Of a stretch of 6,489 bases of DNA, positions 6,045-6,489 are shown piece after piece (position 1 is the first letter of the stretch; each line of letters opens with the position of its first letter). The stretch lies in NCBI GenBank assembly GCA_947470005.1, contig CANISA010000090.1, forward strand, positions 1 through 6,489, read 5' to 3'. The position numbers were made by a program, and so were the translations under genes. This DNA is from Legionellaceae bacterium (GTDB taxonomy: Bacteria > Pseudomonadota > Gammaproteobacteria > Legionellales > Legionellaceae). Below the pieces are notes generated by a model. The model made no database searches and was not told where the DNA came from. It worked only from the letters and a program-made list of their open reading frames with translations.

Positions 6045-6436
6045 TGTTGATCTAATCCTTGTTGATCGCGATAGTCAAAAATCTCTTTGGCGGTTATCGT
6101 GCCATTGATCGCGGTAGGAAATCCAGCGTATCCTGCAATATGCGTCATGATATCGATGATTTCTTGGCGAGTAATGCCGATGTTCAGCGCTGCGTTGATG
6201 TGATAGGCCAGCTGAGGTTTGGCATTTCCTTGGGTAGCCAAGATGGTTACGGTTAATAATTGTTTGGTTTTTAAATCAAGCCCAGGCCGACTGTAGAGAT
6301 CACCAAAAATAAATTCCAGTGCGTAACGCCCTAGATCGGTCGCGACTGCACCTATGCTGTCTAATAACGCCCGATCGGCTCCCTCCATCAATTCATTTAT
6401 TTTTTTTGAACCTCGCTCGAAACGTTCTGATGACAT
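6029..6436 (-). CDS. Carboxymuconolactone decarboxylase (CMD) family protein
   Basis: This 135-aa protein matches the size and pattern of single-domain CMD proteins of the PcaC type: ERFERG at 4-9, YSRPGLDLKTKQLLTV (48-63), AYHINAALNIGITRQEI (77-93) with the conserved His79, and GYAGFPTAIN (102-111). PcaC decarboxylates gamma-carboxymuconolactone in the beta-ketoadipate route. The wider all-helical family includes AhpD peroxidase partners, but there is no Cys in this protein, so the CXXC-based AhpD activity is ruled out. No aromatic-degradation gene is nearby, so a true PcaC role is not supported by context; many such proteins have no assigned substrate. The ATG (6434-6436) has GGAG six bases upstream. 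It is transcribed against the rest of the window. Confidence 0.9.
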   Translation of the reverse strand: MSSERFERGSKKINELMEGADRALLDSIGAVATDLGRYALEFIFGDLYSRPGLDLKTKQLLTVTILATQGNAKPQLAYHINAALNIGITRQEIIDIMTHIAGYAGFPTAINGTITAKEIFDYRDQQGLDQHVRTK

Positions 6437-6442
6437 GGTTGA

Positions 6443-6446
6443 CTCC
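6443..6446 (-). promoter_or_regulatory. Ribosome binding site of the CMD-family gene
   Basis: GGAG on the minus strand stands 6 bases before the ATG, good spacing that fixes the start. Confidence 0.7.
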
Positions 6447-6477
6447 GTATTCTCATGATTTCAAAGGTTAAAATAAG

Positions 6478-6483
6478 ATCATA
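6478..6483 (-). promoter_or_regulatory. Candidate -10 box for the CMD-family gene
   Basis: TATGAT on the minus strand matches the -10 consensus at 5 of 6 bases. It would start transcription near 6471, about 35 bases before the ATG. Any -35 box lies beyond the window edge, and the surrounding run is AT-rich, so chance is possible. Confidence 0.28.
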
Positions 6484-6489
6484 TATTGC

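Noticed and set aside
6029..6436. AhpD-like alkylhydroperoxidase activity for the CMD-family protein
   Set aside because: The protein contains no cysteine, so the CXXC catalytic motif is absent.

Overview
The window looks like a chromosomal segment of a gammaproteobacterium. The UvrA sequence is very close to the enterobacterial form outside one deleted domain. The combination of a class I-like HMG-CoA reductase with an alkylglycerone-phosphate-synthase-like flavoenzyme, at moderate GC, hints at an intracellular or aquatic lineage such as Legionellales/Coxiella relatives. That taxonomic guess is inference only.

Positions 1-3164 (+ strand) hold four tightly packed genes that all look like lipid enzymes. 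They are the C-terminal end of an FAD-dependent alkyl-DHAP-synthase-like protein (cut by the window start), a classical short-chain dehydrogenase, an HMG-CoA reductase homologue and a PlsC-type acyltransferase. The first three genes overlap each other, the first junction depending on the start chosen for the dehydrogenase. With the preferred GTG start both overlaps are exactly 14 bases. Read together, they resemble the steps needed to build an ether-linked glycerophospholipid: an alkyl-DHAP synthase, a ketone reductase and an acyltransferase. The HMGR homologue is an unexplained fourth member.

Positions 3193-5730 (+) hold uvrA, the damage-recognition ATPase of nucleotide excision repair. It is joined to the acyltransferase by a 10-codon mini-ORF that overlaps both neighbours. 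It keeps both ATPase modules, the UvrB-binding region and the zinc-binding residues. About 100 residues corresponding to the insertion domain are replaced by a 19-residue acidic linker. GC content rises visibly when one enters uvrA.

Positions 5833-6036 (+) hold a small cold-shock-domain protein in which the near-invariant Trp before RNP1 is Arg. It runs tail-to-tail, with an 8-base overlap, into a carboxymuconolactone-decarboxylase-family gene on the minus strand (6029-6436). Its ribosome binding site and a possible -10 box lie at the right edge. No RNA genes, mobile elements, CRISPR arrays or intergenic gaps longer than about 100 bases were seen.

The points most worth following up are the UvrA without its insertion domain, the possible ether-lipid operon, and the altered cofactor motif of the HMGR homologue.
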